The position numbers were made by a program, and so were the translations under genes. A DNA stretch of 64,000 nt from Salvelinus alpinus (Eukaryota > Chordata > Actinopteri > Salmoniformes > Salmonidae): assembly GCF_045679555.1 (NCBI RefSeq), contig NC_092087.1, positions 24,181,367 to 24,245,366 on the forward strand, in the 5' to 3' direction. The notes beneath the pieces were generated by a model. That model saw only the letters and a program-made list of their open reading frames with translations. It searched no databases and was not told the origin of the DNA. Every line of letters starts with the position of its first letter. Within the stretch, counting starts at the first letter, position 1. This document shows, piece by piece, positions 1 through 11,531 of this stretch.

Positions 1-866
1 ACATAACCATTGTCTCATTGCCATGTCGTGTGCCCAGGAGAGGAGGATGTGAGTGGTGAAGGTGAGGGATGCTGCCTGTTTCTGTGTTTGTATCCCAGCA
101 GCTAAACCGCTCAGGTCCAGTAGCAGTACTGAGAGCCCAAGTGGAGATGGATGGAGTGAGACATAGTTAACTGGGTGATTTGATCTCTATAACCCCAACA
201 CATAGGGTTCATCATCCATGTTGTTGACCGTGTTGTTGACCTTAATCAGTGCTATCCTCATACACAGTGAATAGGGCAGGGATGTGTGTTGTGTCATCTG
301 TAGGAAGCCAAAGACTACGTTTTAAGACTTTTGAATACATTATATTCTATTAAATTCCATCACATGGAAAACCCCAGTAACAGGATGTTCTAGAGATCCA
401 ATACATGAATAACGACACTGAAAGAACAGTAACTGACTAACTCATAGTCATACACAAACATGCCCCCACACCTAGCCGGCTGCTGTATATTTAGCCGCCT
501 CTAAAAATAAGAAGGAAAAGAACCGTCTAATCTGGAGAGGACGCAAATTAACTGTCCACCCCCGTCACCACGTGTTCTTGTTCCCAGATCAGCTTCCCAC
601 TCCTCAGGCTATCTGCACGTCTGCACATTTCTCTGTGTGGTCGTGTGTTTCTCTACATGTACGCGGTTACGAGATCAGATGAGTGTTTGGTCAGAGCAAA
701 TATATTTTTGGTACGGTAGCCTACTTGTGCAGTCTGTGAGTGTGATCCCGGCTACTCATAAGATCATAGAAAACCCTATGCCACTCATAGTGTTCTCAAA
801 GGAAAAACTCACTTTCCAGCCTTAGGGATAGAAAATACAATCCCTTGTGAACCACTCAGACATGCA
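1..866. other. No recognised feature
   Basis: I see no gene, RNA or recognisable repeat in this stretch. The only open frames are short and show no family similarity. It ends at the 8-bp target duplication of the following hAT element. Confidence 0.5.
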
Positions 867-984
867 CTTCAGACTAGAGGTCGACCGATTAATCGGAATG
901 GTTTTCATAACAATCGGAAATCTGTATTTTTGGGCGCCGATTTGCCAATTTTTTATTTTATTTTATTTTATTTATTTTTTTAAC

Positions 985-1085
985 ACCTTTATTTAGTCTT
1001 TATTTAACTAGGCAAGTCAGTTAAGAACACATTCTTATTTTCAATGACGGCCTAGGAACGAGGCAGAACGACAGATTTTTATCTT
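985..1085 (-). repeat. HpaI-type SINE 3' portion inside the hAT element
   Basis: Read on the minus strand this matches the tail half of the salmonid HpaI SINE as I know it: the CTGTCGTTCTGCC block, the CCTAGGCCGTCATTG block, then the common tail ending CTTGCCTAGTTAAATAAAG. The tRNA-like head is missing. It lies wholly inside the hAT element and is probably now propagated with it. Confidence 0.7.
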
Positions 1086-1530
1086 ATAAAAAACAATCAA
1101 TCAATGACTGTCATTGCTCCAATATGTACTTAACCATAAACATCAATGCCTTTCTTAAAATCAATACACAAGTATATATTTTTAAACCTGCATATTTAGC
1201 TAAAAGAAATCCAGGTTAGCAGGCAATATTAACCAGGTGAAATTGTGTCATTTCTCTTGCGTTCATTGCACGCAGAGTCATGGTATATACAACAGTTTGG
1301 GCTGCCTGGCTCTTTGCGAACTAATTTGCCAGAATTTTACATAATTATGGTTGTGCAATGTAACAGGAATATTTAGACTCATGGATGCCACCCGTTAGAT
1401 AAAATACGGAACGGAATAAACGTTTTGTTTTCGAGGTGATAGTTTCCGGATTAGTCAAAGGTATATGGTTTAGAGAGAAATAGTCGACGCGTTATAATTC
1501 CTGTAATAACTTGCGGCTGAACTTGACAGG

Positions 1531-1866
1531 GGTTCCTTCGTTATTTTACTGTTCATGTCTTCCATAGAGAATGTCTTGATCTACTTCAAATAAGGTCTGT
1601 GTTTCGTGCAGGCTTAAACCGCCTCGACGTTTTGATACCCGTGTAAATCTCACTAGGATAAGGTAACGTTTGTCAACTTATTTTCATAAATCCACTCTAC
1701 AAAATGTTTTATCTTCGCTTATATTTAGCCAATATTGATCAGAGTTACCTTGTCCTATGGATATCTACACAGTTATAAAATTGGCAAGGTGGTGTAAGCC
1801 TACACGAAACACAGACCTTATTTTAAGGGAATCTAAAAATATCCTATGGAATAAATGAAGGAACCG
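1531..1866. repeat. Large imperfect inverted repeat within the hAT element
   Basis: The arms 1588-1616 and 1795-1823 are near-perfect complements over 29 bp (core AAATAAGGTCTGTGTTTCGTG). Weaker pairing extends outward to GGTTCCTTC near 1531 and GAAGGAACC near 1860. The spacer is about 180 bp. This could be a smaller palindromic element nested in the hAT, or a structural part of it. There is no coding content. Confidence 0.7.
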
Positions 1867-2312
1867 CTTTTCAGATTTTGCTAGGTGTCATGGGAATTAT
1901 GACTCGCACTTTGGTCGTCAATTCTTACCATGCCCATTATTAAAATAGGATTTCCTGCATATAGAAATTACAGTTTTTGTTTTCAACATTCATCACAGGT
2001 AACTTAAACTCTATTTTTATTCAAACAGTTGAGAGTATTTGTCTCCTAAGCAGACTCTTCAGTATCATTGCCACTTCAGAGCTGTGTGTGTGTATTTATG
2101 TATTATATTAAGTTAAAATAAAAGTGTTCATTCAGTATTGTTGCAGTTGTCATTATTACAAAAATGTGTGTGTGTGTATGATATATATATATATAAAACT
2201 TTTTTATTTTTTCAATAATAAATCGGCCGATTAATCGGTATTGGCTTTTTTTGTCCTCCAATAATCGGTATCGGCGTTGAAAAATCATAATCGGTCGACC
2301 TCTACTTCAGAC

Positions 2313-2975
2313 ATCTCTGTCCATTGACCGAGAGACGCATGTCTCCTTTGAGGGCAACCTCAAAGAAAAATGGAACAATCAATACCAAAAGCTTTCAGAA
2401 AAAGCAGTCTTAGTGTCAGTCTTAGTGTCAATATGGGTCTGACATGTTGCTGTCAGTAATGCATTTCTGAAACAACTATAAATAAATATACATGTATTTT
2501 GTCTATAATCACAATGTTCAATCAATCAGCTCATGGAGAAGAAGGTAGTAAGATTTGTACTGATGGAATCGAGCCCAAAAATATATTTTGACCTTATTAA
2601 TCAATGAGAGAGGATGGAAGCAGGTAAAGTGACAGCAGCTGATCAAGCTGGATGGGTCCATCAAATCACTTAACATCCAGATTGGGTTAGGTTGGAGGTC
2701 CTAATGAATAGAATGATGATAATACCTGAGAAGCCAGTGTTTGGAGGATATATTGGCAAGGGTGTTAGCCACGAGATGAAGTCGAGTTACCAACATATTC
2801 AAATAATGATTTACATATTTTCATTTTTTTTTTAAATTATGCTGAATTTATTCATACTATTTCATCCTTCCACAATATAGTCCCGACACAAATCTAAGGT
2901 TGCTACCCAAGCCGGCTGGTCGATCGGTTTGCGTGCCAGAGACGCGACCTAGTCGTTCAGTCTTTTTGAATGTTT
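2313..2975. other. No recognised feature; GC-rich flank before TRIM
   Basis: This is mostly AT-rich sequence without a gene or known repeat. From about 2910 the composition changes to CpG-rich. The block GCGACCTAGTCGTTC at 2945-2959 reappears as GCGACCTAGTCATTC at 3384-3398, on the other side of the following TRIM. Confidence 0.4.
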
Positions 2976-3371
2976 TGTAACGACCCTGGGTTTATAAGCG
3001 CGGAAATCGATTTTGCTGCACGAGCATGCTTTTGCGGCACAGTCGATAGCGCGCCGGACTTCGGGCTAGAAGGTCGAGGGTTCGAGACCTGCTCCGTGCT
3101 GTTTCATTACATTGGTGTCAGAAGTGATCGGACCTTGCATCCACGACAGTGCGTGTGCTTGGCCGGTGAGCGCGTTCCTGTAAAACGTAGAGTCGCAAGC
3201 TAGCGCGAGGACGCGCTCTTTGAAAGGAGGGAGTAGTGTAACAACCCTGCGTTTATAAGCGCGGAAATCGACCTTGCCGCTTAGCATGCTTTTGCGGCAC
3301 AGTCGATAGCGCGCCGGACCTAGGGCTAGAAGGTTGAGGGTTCGAGACCTGCTCCGTGCTCTTTCATTACA
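2976..3371 (+). mobile_element. TRIM: miniature LTR retrotransposon (396 bp)
   Basis: Two direct repeats, 2976-3111 (136 bp) and 3237-3371 (135 bp), begin TGTAAC and end CATTACA, and are about 90% identical by eye. Right after the first LTR, 3113-3126 (TGGTGTCAGAAGTG) equals the primer-binding site complementary to the 3' end of a tRNA-Leu as I know it. A purine tract (GAAAGGAGGGAGTAG) abuts the second LTR. The interior is only 125 bp and cannot encode proteins. This is the layout of a terminal-repeat retrotransposon in miniature, mobilised in trans. No 5-bp target duplication is visible at the LTR ends (TGTTT versus GTATC). Confidence 0.85.
3023..3100 (+). promoter_or_regulatory. tRNA-like segment with Pol III A/B boxes inside the TRIM LTR
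   Basis: Inside LTR 1, CGGCACAGTCG (3035-3045) resembles an A box. GGTTCGAGACC (3079-3089) is a perfect B box, starting 44 nt later, the canonical tRNA spacing. The ends AGCATG and CGTGCT can pair like an acceptor stem. The middle resembles the anticodon and T arms of a tRNA-Arg(TCG), from memory of that tRNA. LTR 2 keeps the B box and the pairing ends but is altered in the anticodon loop. It is not a functional tRNA gene because the arms are imperfect. Pol III activity is inferred. Confidence 0.6.
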
Positions 3372-3555
3372 GTATCTATGGTCGCGACCTAGTCATTCGT
3401 TTTAAATTTTCCATGGCCATACTGGTTGGCAACGTTCTTATCCCTTGCTTGCTAGCTAGCCAACTACAGCTAACTTACAGTCACGTCAAAAAGTGCAGCC
3501 AGAATAACAGCAAAGTAGCTGCATTTGCATTTGTTTAAGCTGTTTTCTAGTGACA

Positions 3556-3599
3556 TTGGTTACAGCCTGGGCAGACGAGCGAGCCCAGGCTGTAACCAA
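3556..3599. repeat. Perfect 17-bp inverted repeat, 10-nt loop
   Basis: TTGGTTACAGCCTGGGC (3556-3572) and its exact complement (3583-3599) flank a 10-nt loop. The rest of 3372-3770 has no recognisable gene. The hairpin may be a remnant of a palindromic MITE. Confidence 0.8.
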
Positions 3600-4143
3600 G
3601 AGTCTTTCTGTTTCTCGGTCTCTTGCTCTCTGTGTGTTTTTGCTGTCATAAAATATGTTTGAAGTTGATGTTAGTTTGTGGCACAGTGAGCTCTCCCATT
3701 ATGTATACCTCCAAATGGATCCTAGTCAGCAGAATTACTGTGTAGGCTATGCTACTCAGTTAGAATTTTTGTATTTGTATTTATTATGGATCTCCATTAG
3801 CTGCTGCTTCCTGGGGTCCATCAAAATTAAGGCAGTTTATACAATTTTAAAAACATTACAATACATTCAGACTGTGTGCACTTAGGCCCATACTCCACCA
3901 CTACCACATATATACAGTACAAAATCCATGTGTACGTGTGTGTATAGTGCGTGTGTGTATGCGACTATGTTTTTGTTGCTTCACAGTCCCTGCTGTTCCA
4001 TAAGGTGTTTTTTTATCTGTTTTTTAAATAAAATTTTACTGCTTGCATGAGTTACTTGATGTGGAATAGAGTTCCATGTAGTCATGGCTCTATTTAGTAC
4101 TGTGCCCCTTCCATAGTCTGTTCTGGACTTGGGGACTGGTTTC

Positions 4144-5617
4144 CTAGCTGTGTGCCAGTAGTTCAAACAGACAGCTCGGTGCATTCAACATGTCAATACC
4201 TCTCATAAATACAAGCAGTGATGACATCAATCTCTCCACTTTCAGCCAGGAGAGATTGACATGCATATTATTAATATTAGCTCTCTGTGTACATCCAAGG
4301 GCCAGCCGTGCTGCCCTGTTCTGAGCCAATTGCAATTTTGCTAAGTCCTTTTTTGTGGCACCTGACCACACGACTGAACAGTAGTCAAGGTGCGACAAAA
4401 CTAGGTCCTGTAGGACCTGCCTTGCTGACAGTGCTGTCAAGAAGGTAGAGCAGCACCTTATCATAGACATACTTCTCCCATCCTAGCTACTGTTGTTGTA
4501 TCAATATGTTTTGACCATGACAGTTTACAATCCAGGGTAACTCCAAGCAGTTTAGTCACCTCAACTTGCTCAATTTCCACATTATTTATTACAAGATTTA
4601 GTTGAGGTTTAGGGTTTAGTGAATGATTTGTCCCAAATACAATGCTTTTACTTTAAGAAATATTTAGGACTAACTTATTTCTTACCACCCTCTCTGAAAC
4701 TAACTGTAACTCTTTGTTAAGTGTTGCAGTCATTTCAGTCACTGTAGTAGCTGACATGTATGGTGTTGAGTCATCCGCACACATAGACACTCTGGCTTTC
4801 CTCAAAGCCAGTGGCAATTCATTAGTAAAGATTGAAAAAAAAGTAGTTGGCCTAGACAGCTGCCTTGTGGAATTCCTGATTCTACCTGGATTATGTTGGA
4901 TAGCCTTCCATTAAAGAACACCCTATGTGTTCTGTTAGACAGGTAATCCTTTATCCACATTATAGCCGGGGGTGTAAAGCCATAACACATACGTTTTTCC
5001 AGCAGCAGACTATGATCAATAATGTCAAAGGCCGCACTGAAGTCTAACAAAACAGCCCCCACAATCTTTTTATCATCACTTTCTCTCAGCCAATCATCAG
5101 TCATTTGTGTAAGTGCTGTGCTTGTTGAATGTCCTTATCTATAAGCATGCTGAAAGTTCATTGTCAATTTGTTTACTGTAAAATAGCATTGTATCTGGTC
5201 AAACACAATTTTTTCCAAAAGTTTACAAAGGGTTGGTAACAGGCTGATTGATTGGCTATTTGAGCCAGTAAAGGGGGCTTCACTATTCTTAGGTAGCGGA
5301 ATGACTTTAGCTTCCCTCCAAGCCTGAGGGCACACACTTTCTAGTAGGCTTCAATTGAAGATGTGGCAAATAGGAGTGGCAATATTGTCATTTTCCATCC
5401 AAGTTGTCAGACCCCGGTCACTTGTCATTGTTGATAGACAGCAATCAATTTGTTTCACCTCTTCCACACTAACTTTGCGGAATTTAAGATTACAATGCTT
5501 GTCTTTCATAATTTGGTCCGATATACTTGGATGTCTAGTGTCAGCGTTTGTTGCAGGCATGTTATGCCTAAGTTTGCTAATCTTGCCAATTAAAAAAATC
5601 ATTAAAGTAGTTGGCAA
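4144..5617 (-). pseudogene. LINE reverse transcriptase, broken (copy 1)
   Basis: The pieces in order on the minus strand are: RT entry region (5351-5617); fingers region with EAKVIPLPK (5135-5335); palm region with VLLDFSAAFDIIDHSLLLEK and GIPQGS (4802-5104); and the C-terminal thumb and post-RT region with SHLDYCSVVWS and LQLAQNRAARLALG (4144-4470), with more at 3981-4184. The reading frame is lost between the pieces. It is inactive as it stands. Confidence 0.85.
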
Positions 5618-5792
5618 TAGCAGTTGGTTTTGTGTTGAATGAATGAGCCATCTGTTTCAATGAATGATGGAGCTGAGTATGCCTTTTTTTCCAGAATTTA
5701 ATATAAGGTGCCCCAAAGCTTTTTACTATCATTCTTTATTTAATTTATCTTGGTTTCATAGTGTAGTTTTTTCTTATTTTTATTCAGTTTAG

Positions 5793-6965
5793 TCACATCA
5801 ATTTGCAATAAGTTTGCCAATCAGTTGTGCAGCCAGACTTATTTGCCATTCTTTTTGCCTCATCCCTCTCAATTATACAATTTTTCAATTCCTCATCAAT
5901 CCACAGGGATTTAACAGTTTTTACAGTCATTTTCTTAATGGTTGCATGCTTATTAGCAACTGGAGTAAGCAATTGCATAAATGTGTCAGGTGCAGTATCT
6001 GTTTGCTCCTCATGACACACCACGGACCAACAGATATTCTTAACATCAATAACATAGGAATCACTACAAAACTTATTGTATGACCTCTTATACACTACAT
6101 TAGGCCCAGCCTTTGGAACTTTGGTTTTCCTAGATATGGCTACTATATTGTGATCACTATGTCTGATGGATCTGGATATGTCTTTCAAGCTAATTTCTGC
6201 AGCATTAGTAAAGATGTGATCAATACATGTTGATGATTTCATTCCTGTGCTGTTTGTAACTATCCTGGTAGGTTGACTGATAATCTGAACCAGGTTGCAG
6301 GCACTGGTTAGAGTTTGAAGCTTTTTCTTGAGTGGGCAGCTTGATGAAAGCCAGTCAATATTTAAATCACCCGGAAATGATACCTCTCTGTTGATATCAC
6401 ATACATTATCAAGCATTTCACACATGTTATCCAGATACTGACTGTTAGCACTTGGTGGTGTATAGCAGTTTCCCACCGGAATGGGCTTTAGGTGAGGCAG
6501 ATGAACCTGTAGCTATATTACTTCAACAGTATTTGACTTGAGATCCTCTCTAATCTTTACAGGAATGCGGTTCTGAATATAAACACCAACACCTCCACCA
6601 TTGGCATTTCTATCTATTCTATAAAAGTTATAACCTTGTATTGCTACCACTGTATCTAAGTGAGTTTCAGAGATAGTCAGAATATGAATGTCATCTGTTA
6701 CGAGCAAATTATTGATTTCATGAACCTTGTTTCTTAAGCTACATATATTAACATGGGCTATTTTGAGCACTTTTCTTCTGGGATGCTTCCTTGCTTTCAT
6801 TGCTTTACTAGGATGCTTAGCAGCAGTAGATGTGCTCATGTCCTTTATGTTAGTGCAGGGTGAGCTGCTCACAGTGGACTTCCTCCTAGGGCACACCGGC
6901 TTAGTGCTAACAGTATAAATCTGGTTCATAGGCACATGATTACTGCATAGGATCAGTAGAGGCAT
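5793..6965 (-). pseudogene. LINE AP-like endonuclease, broken (copy 1)
   Basis: The N-terminal piece (6513-6965) shows HVNICSLRNK and the ISETHLD block with the catalytic Glu. The C-terminal piece (5793-6476) shows CYTPPSANS, GDLNIDW and SDHNIVAIS, containing the usual Asp/Asn and the terminal SDH motif. The two pieces are in different frames and separated by a short gap. The endonuclease would nick target DNA for target-primed reverse transcription. Confidence 0.85.
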
Positions 6966-7110
6966 TCAGGGCAGTTAAAAGGACATACATTAGGTTTCTT
7001 ATATGGTGTCTACTGACACCCCTGGTGTAATGTACAATTGCTGAAGCATTATGACAACTCTGCGTCACAATGGTAGGGATGAGTTGAGCTGGGCTTTGGT
7101 CATTGATAAG

Positions 7111-7310
7111 TCATTGTCTCAATGCAGCCTTATAGTGCTGTGAAAGGATCCAGGATCCCAAATGATTTGGGTAGATCCCATCCTCCTTATAAAACGTGTT
7201 TTGTTTCCAAAAGGTATTGAAATTGTCAACAAAAGTTACACCCATTGAGCTGCAATAATTACGGCGCCAGTTGTGAAGAGAAAGAATCTGGGATCGATAT
7301 GTTAAGCCAT
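7111..7310 (-). pseudogene. LINE ORF1 esterase-like C-terminus (copy 1)
   Basis: The minus-strand frame reads SLHNWRRNYCSSMGV, then FVDNFNTFW, then YKEDGIYPNHLG, and stops at 7111-7113. This resembles the last block of the SGNH-type esterase domain found in ORF1 of CR1/L2 LINEs, where a D-G-x-H-P motif supplies catalytic residues. Here the His of that motif is Tyr (DGIYP). Upstream parts of ORF1 are not recognisable. Confidence 0.6.
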
Positions 7311-10300
7311 GCCTGTGTTGTTGGTGTGTAAGAGTAATTGTGCCATTATGGATCAGTGGTTAAGCGTGTCACACAGTTCTACCATGTGTGTTTGTGTTTT
7401 TTTCACACAGTACCATAAACTTCTAGGGTTCAGACAGGGGAAAAGTTGCCCATGGAGAATATTTTTTTTGGTATTTGCTTTTTTTTACGGTGTAGCCCTA
7501 ATAGAGAGCCCCTTTTCATCTTTGTCCATTAAATTACATATGCATAGATATTTCTTTGCTCAGTGGTATGCTTACAGGGCACTTTTCTCAACAATACATT
7601 TACAATACAATAAACACTCCACTACTCTGTCCACTGAAGAGGTCATCACTAGCGTCCATAGCCACAAAGTCATAATTATGGCTAAACCCTGCCCATTTCT
7701 ATTATTTATCTTCTTAAAATTGTATTTTAAACCTAACCTTAACCACACTACTAACCTTGTGCCTAGCCCTGCCCTTAAATTAAAATAAAAAATATATTGT
7801 TTTTTTGACTTTGTGGCTGTGGAATCTGACATGGCAATGGAAGCTAGTGGAAACCCACTAAAGACTGCGGAAAAACAACCTCGAACAGTGATTTTTACAA
7901 ATTGTATAAGGCTGACCTCTGGTGGCAGTCAAATGTTGTGACTACAACAGCTTTGACTTTGAATATCTTTTTTATGGTATTTTGTTATTCTTTATTGCTG
8001 AGAAGTGCAGTTAATTAAAGGCCCAGTGCAGTCAAAAACGTGATTTCATGTGTTTTATATATATTTTATAATGATTTAATGACCAATAAGAAAGAGAGTT
8101 CCAAACCTCTCTGCCAATAAGAGCTAGTTTTCAGTTTTCCCCTCCCCACCACCCCATGTTGGAGTTCGTTTTGCAAGGCCCGGTGCCCAGGTTGGGGGAG
8201 AGTTCATTTAAGGACCACTGGAATGGTCTAAAATGAGCAAACCACCAATCCAAGCATTTTTTTGGTTGAGAAAGTACTCTTGCTAAGAAAACCGGACCTC
8301 TCTGAAATGAAAATGGATGGCCCTCCATTCAGTAAAATATATTTTTACCTGACCCTCCCTGAACGTTTGAAAAAAAAACAAGGGACCCTCCCCAAAATAT
8401 AAATTAAAACATAAAGTGGATAGCAGAGAACATGCCTACCGTTTATCGTCACTCATTGAACAGACCAGAGCCTTAGATATGCAGTTTTAGAAACGTTTCT
8501 TCGTTTTGTAAGTATTACATGACAAAGTAGCCAGAAGGTTGTGGATTTGCAGACCACCGTGGGAAAGGGTAGGGTTGAAAAGATATCCATTATAATAAAA
8601 GCACTACATGAATCTATTAAATTATTTGCGGTCTGAGAAAAAAAAATACATTTAAACGCATTTTATTCAATTCTACGTCATTTTACATCACTGGAGACAA
8701 GCAGAATATTTTTTATTACCACAACAGAGCATGACAACGAATGAGCGCATGCTGCAGCACCGGAGACGGTTTGATTTCGATCATTTTCAAATCTATTCTA
8801 TTTTATTCCATGATGTTGTTGTACAAAATATATTTGTGTTGACTGTGATTAGGGCATGGGAATATAAGAGCATCTGCCTGGATAACTAAAAAACTAGGCA
8901 TGCAAAGCTCACCGCATGATCTTCAAACCAAATACTGACCAAACTCATGTATCTAAAAGTGAATTCAAAGGCACTGTAGAATGACTGTATAGCATAGCAA
9001 GGCATTTTTTTTCCATTCTTATTTCATTATGAGTAATACTCTTTTAAAATGTGATTTTATAAAGCCTAAATTACAAATTTGTGGGCATGTTGTTGAAGTG
9101 CTGTTGTTGATGTGTTGTTGAAATCCTAAGCGCTCCAGCTTCTAACGTGTCACAATTGCTTCACATTTGATTTTTTAAATGGCAGGCTATAGTCTTGAAA
9201 TAATAATAACATAGTCTAAATAATGAATGTTCGTTACTTCTTAGGCTACCTGGCTTGCTCCGGACTGATTTAGAGTTAGTATGTTGTTTAATAGCCTGTT
9301 AAAATGTTGAACGTCAATTGATAGTGACAGAATCATACTGTACATTACTTCCCAAGCAAAGTACATTTTTTGTCTCCTCGGCTATAGAAGGTTGTAGCAC
9401 AGCCTCTAAATGTCAAAGAGACAAACCAAAGATATTCTATATACATTGGAGTCACGTCTTTCCACTGCATTTTACAGCTTGTTTCTAGCGTAAAGCATTG
9501 CAGACTAAAGCGCCGTGATGTATCACGTTATATAATCAGGTCCATTTAATTGTTTTCAAAATCATAAGCCAACAAGGAGTAGGCCTATGCTTACAGCCAT
9601 TTTCTTTAACAAAAGCCATAATACCCTCACATGCCCCCTCAATTCGAGCCCTGGTTTTAATTTAACACACCAAGCTATACACTAAGATATTTAAGGCGTG
9701 TATGGTGACAAAGAAATGGATGGCAAAATCCATGGATAGTAGACTATAATTTTGTATGTCAAACAGATAGGTTTACCTATAATTTCTTGAATAGGAAAAA
9801 AAAGGATACAACACAAAACCCTCTTGTTAGTAGTCTGATGTCAAATTAAAATGAAGACTGTTTAAATGAATTAGCGTTCTCGAATTAGCCTACTTTCAGC
9901 ACCCATGCGCTGCCCATCTCCGTGGCTGCCGCTTCATAGTAATGTCAGTTATGTAAATTACTCGAATATGGCTAATTGTGAGGTCAATAACTCTGATAAA
10001 TAGCTTCATTATGGGCAACAAAAGTTTATTCATATCAATTATAGCAGTATCAAGCTTACCTCTCGCCCTCATCTTCGCGCTCTACCGTTCAAACTGAACA
10101 TCAGTAGGCCTAGTCGACACGCACAGATATTGAATGTTTTGGACAAAAACAATTTATTTTCAAAAGAAGCCTTTGACTCGCTTTCTGGAGTGCCACTATA
10201 CACAGCACAGGTTTATGTTGGTTAGGCAGCACAAATGGAATCAGCAAGAGCAGGACAGGCCGGGGCTCATGATTGGGAACGACAATCCATTGCAGTGTAG

Positions 10301-10398
10301 TCTTGTTTTATATACACCAAACTCGTGAAGGAAGTACATTTTCTCAGAAATATAACTTTGCCCTGTGCTGCCTCAAGCATGCTCTTCGTATAACCTAT
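7311..10398. other. Gene-poor region; one probable dispersed repeat
   Basis: No host gene is seen. About 8008-8170 (beginning AAAGGCCCAGTGCAGTC) looks like part of a common salmonid dispersed repeat, remembered rather than shown by a second copy here. The remainder is AT-rich sequence without recognisable coding. Confidence 0.4.
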
Positions 10399-10729
10399 TG
10401 TCACAATTCGTGTGTATAGGTGGCAGGGAAGTCAGGCGCAGGAGAATTAAACTTGGTAAAATGGAGTAATTTAATAAAACTCCAAAACCATAAATACAAA
10501 TGAAACAAATTTTCGCGCACTAAATACAAACACGACACTGAACATAAAACAATCTCTGACAAAGACATGATGGGAAACAGAGGGTTAAATACACAACAGG
10601 TAATGAATGGGATTGAAACCAGGTGTGTAGGAAGACGAGACAAAACCAATGGAAAATTAAAAATGGCCGAGCCCCACCCGAACAAGGAGAGGCATCGACT
10701 TAGGCAGAAGTCGTGACAGTACCCCCCCT

Positions 10730-11143
<414 letters not shown>

Positions 11144-11531
11144 AAACTGCGGACCCAGCTTCCGGCAGGGCAGGTGGAGGGAAAGGTTTCAGGTCGAGAG
11201 CCAGACCCTGTCCCCTGGTGTGAACACCGGGGCCTCACTGCGGTGACGGTCTGCGCCAACTTTCTGGCGCAGTATGGCGCGCTGGAGGTGAATGTGGGCG
11301 GCCTCCCAGGTTTCCTCCGCGCGCTGGGCAAATTGTCCACCGCAGGAGCTTCAGTCTGACTCTGATGCCATGGAGCCAGAACCGGCTCATACCCTAATAC
11401 ACATTGAAAGAGAAAGGTTAGTGGAGGAGTGGCGTAGTGAGTTCTGGGCCATCTCTGCCCAGGGCACGAATTTCGCCCACTCCTCCGGCCGGTCCTGGCA
11501 ATAAGACCGCAGAAACCTACCCACATCCTGG

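Larger units (their letters stand above)
875..2304. mobile_element. Non-autonomous hAT transposon with perfect 8-bp TSD
   Basis: The ends are perfect 17-bp terminal inverted repeats (TAGAGGTCGACCGATTA and its complement). They are flanked by identical 8-bp direct repeats, CTTCAGAC at 867-874 and 2305-2312. An 8-bp duplication is the signature of hAT transposition. The 1.43-kb interior has no transposase frame, so movement would need a transposase in trans. Extra AATCGG/CCGATT motifs recur as sub-terminal repeats at both ends. The interior holds a SINE piece and a large imperfect inverted repeat, listed separately. The exact family name is not assigned. Confidence 0.9.
3773..7310 (-). mobile_element. 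Degraded L2/CR1/Rex-like LINE, copy 1
   Basis: This is one non-LTR retrotransposon read on the minus strand, in the order ORF1 remnant (7111-7310), AP-endonuclease (5793-6965), reverse transcriptase (4144-5617) and 3' UTR. Its 3' end near 3773 carries the tail block (rc of ATTATGGATCTCCATTAGC) shared with the plus-strand copy ending near 35766. Several frameshifts and stops break ORF2. The presence of an ORF1 esterase remnant shows it is longer at the 5' end than the copy at 32.8 kb. Clade placement is by motif recognition only. Confidence 0.85.

Noticed and set aside
3023-3100. Functional tRNA-Arg gene
   Set aside because: The anticodon and T stems are mispaired and the segment is part of a duplicated LTR.
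2976-3371. 5-bp target duplication of the first TRIM
   Set aside because: Looked for directly at the LTR ends; TGTTT and GTATC do not match.
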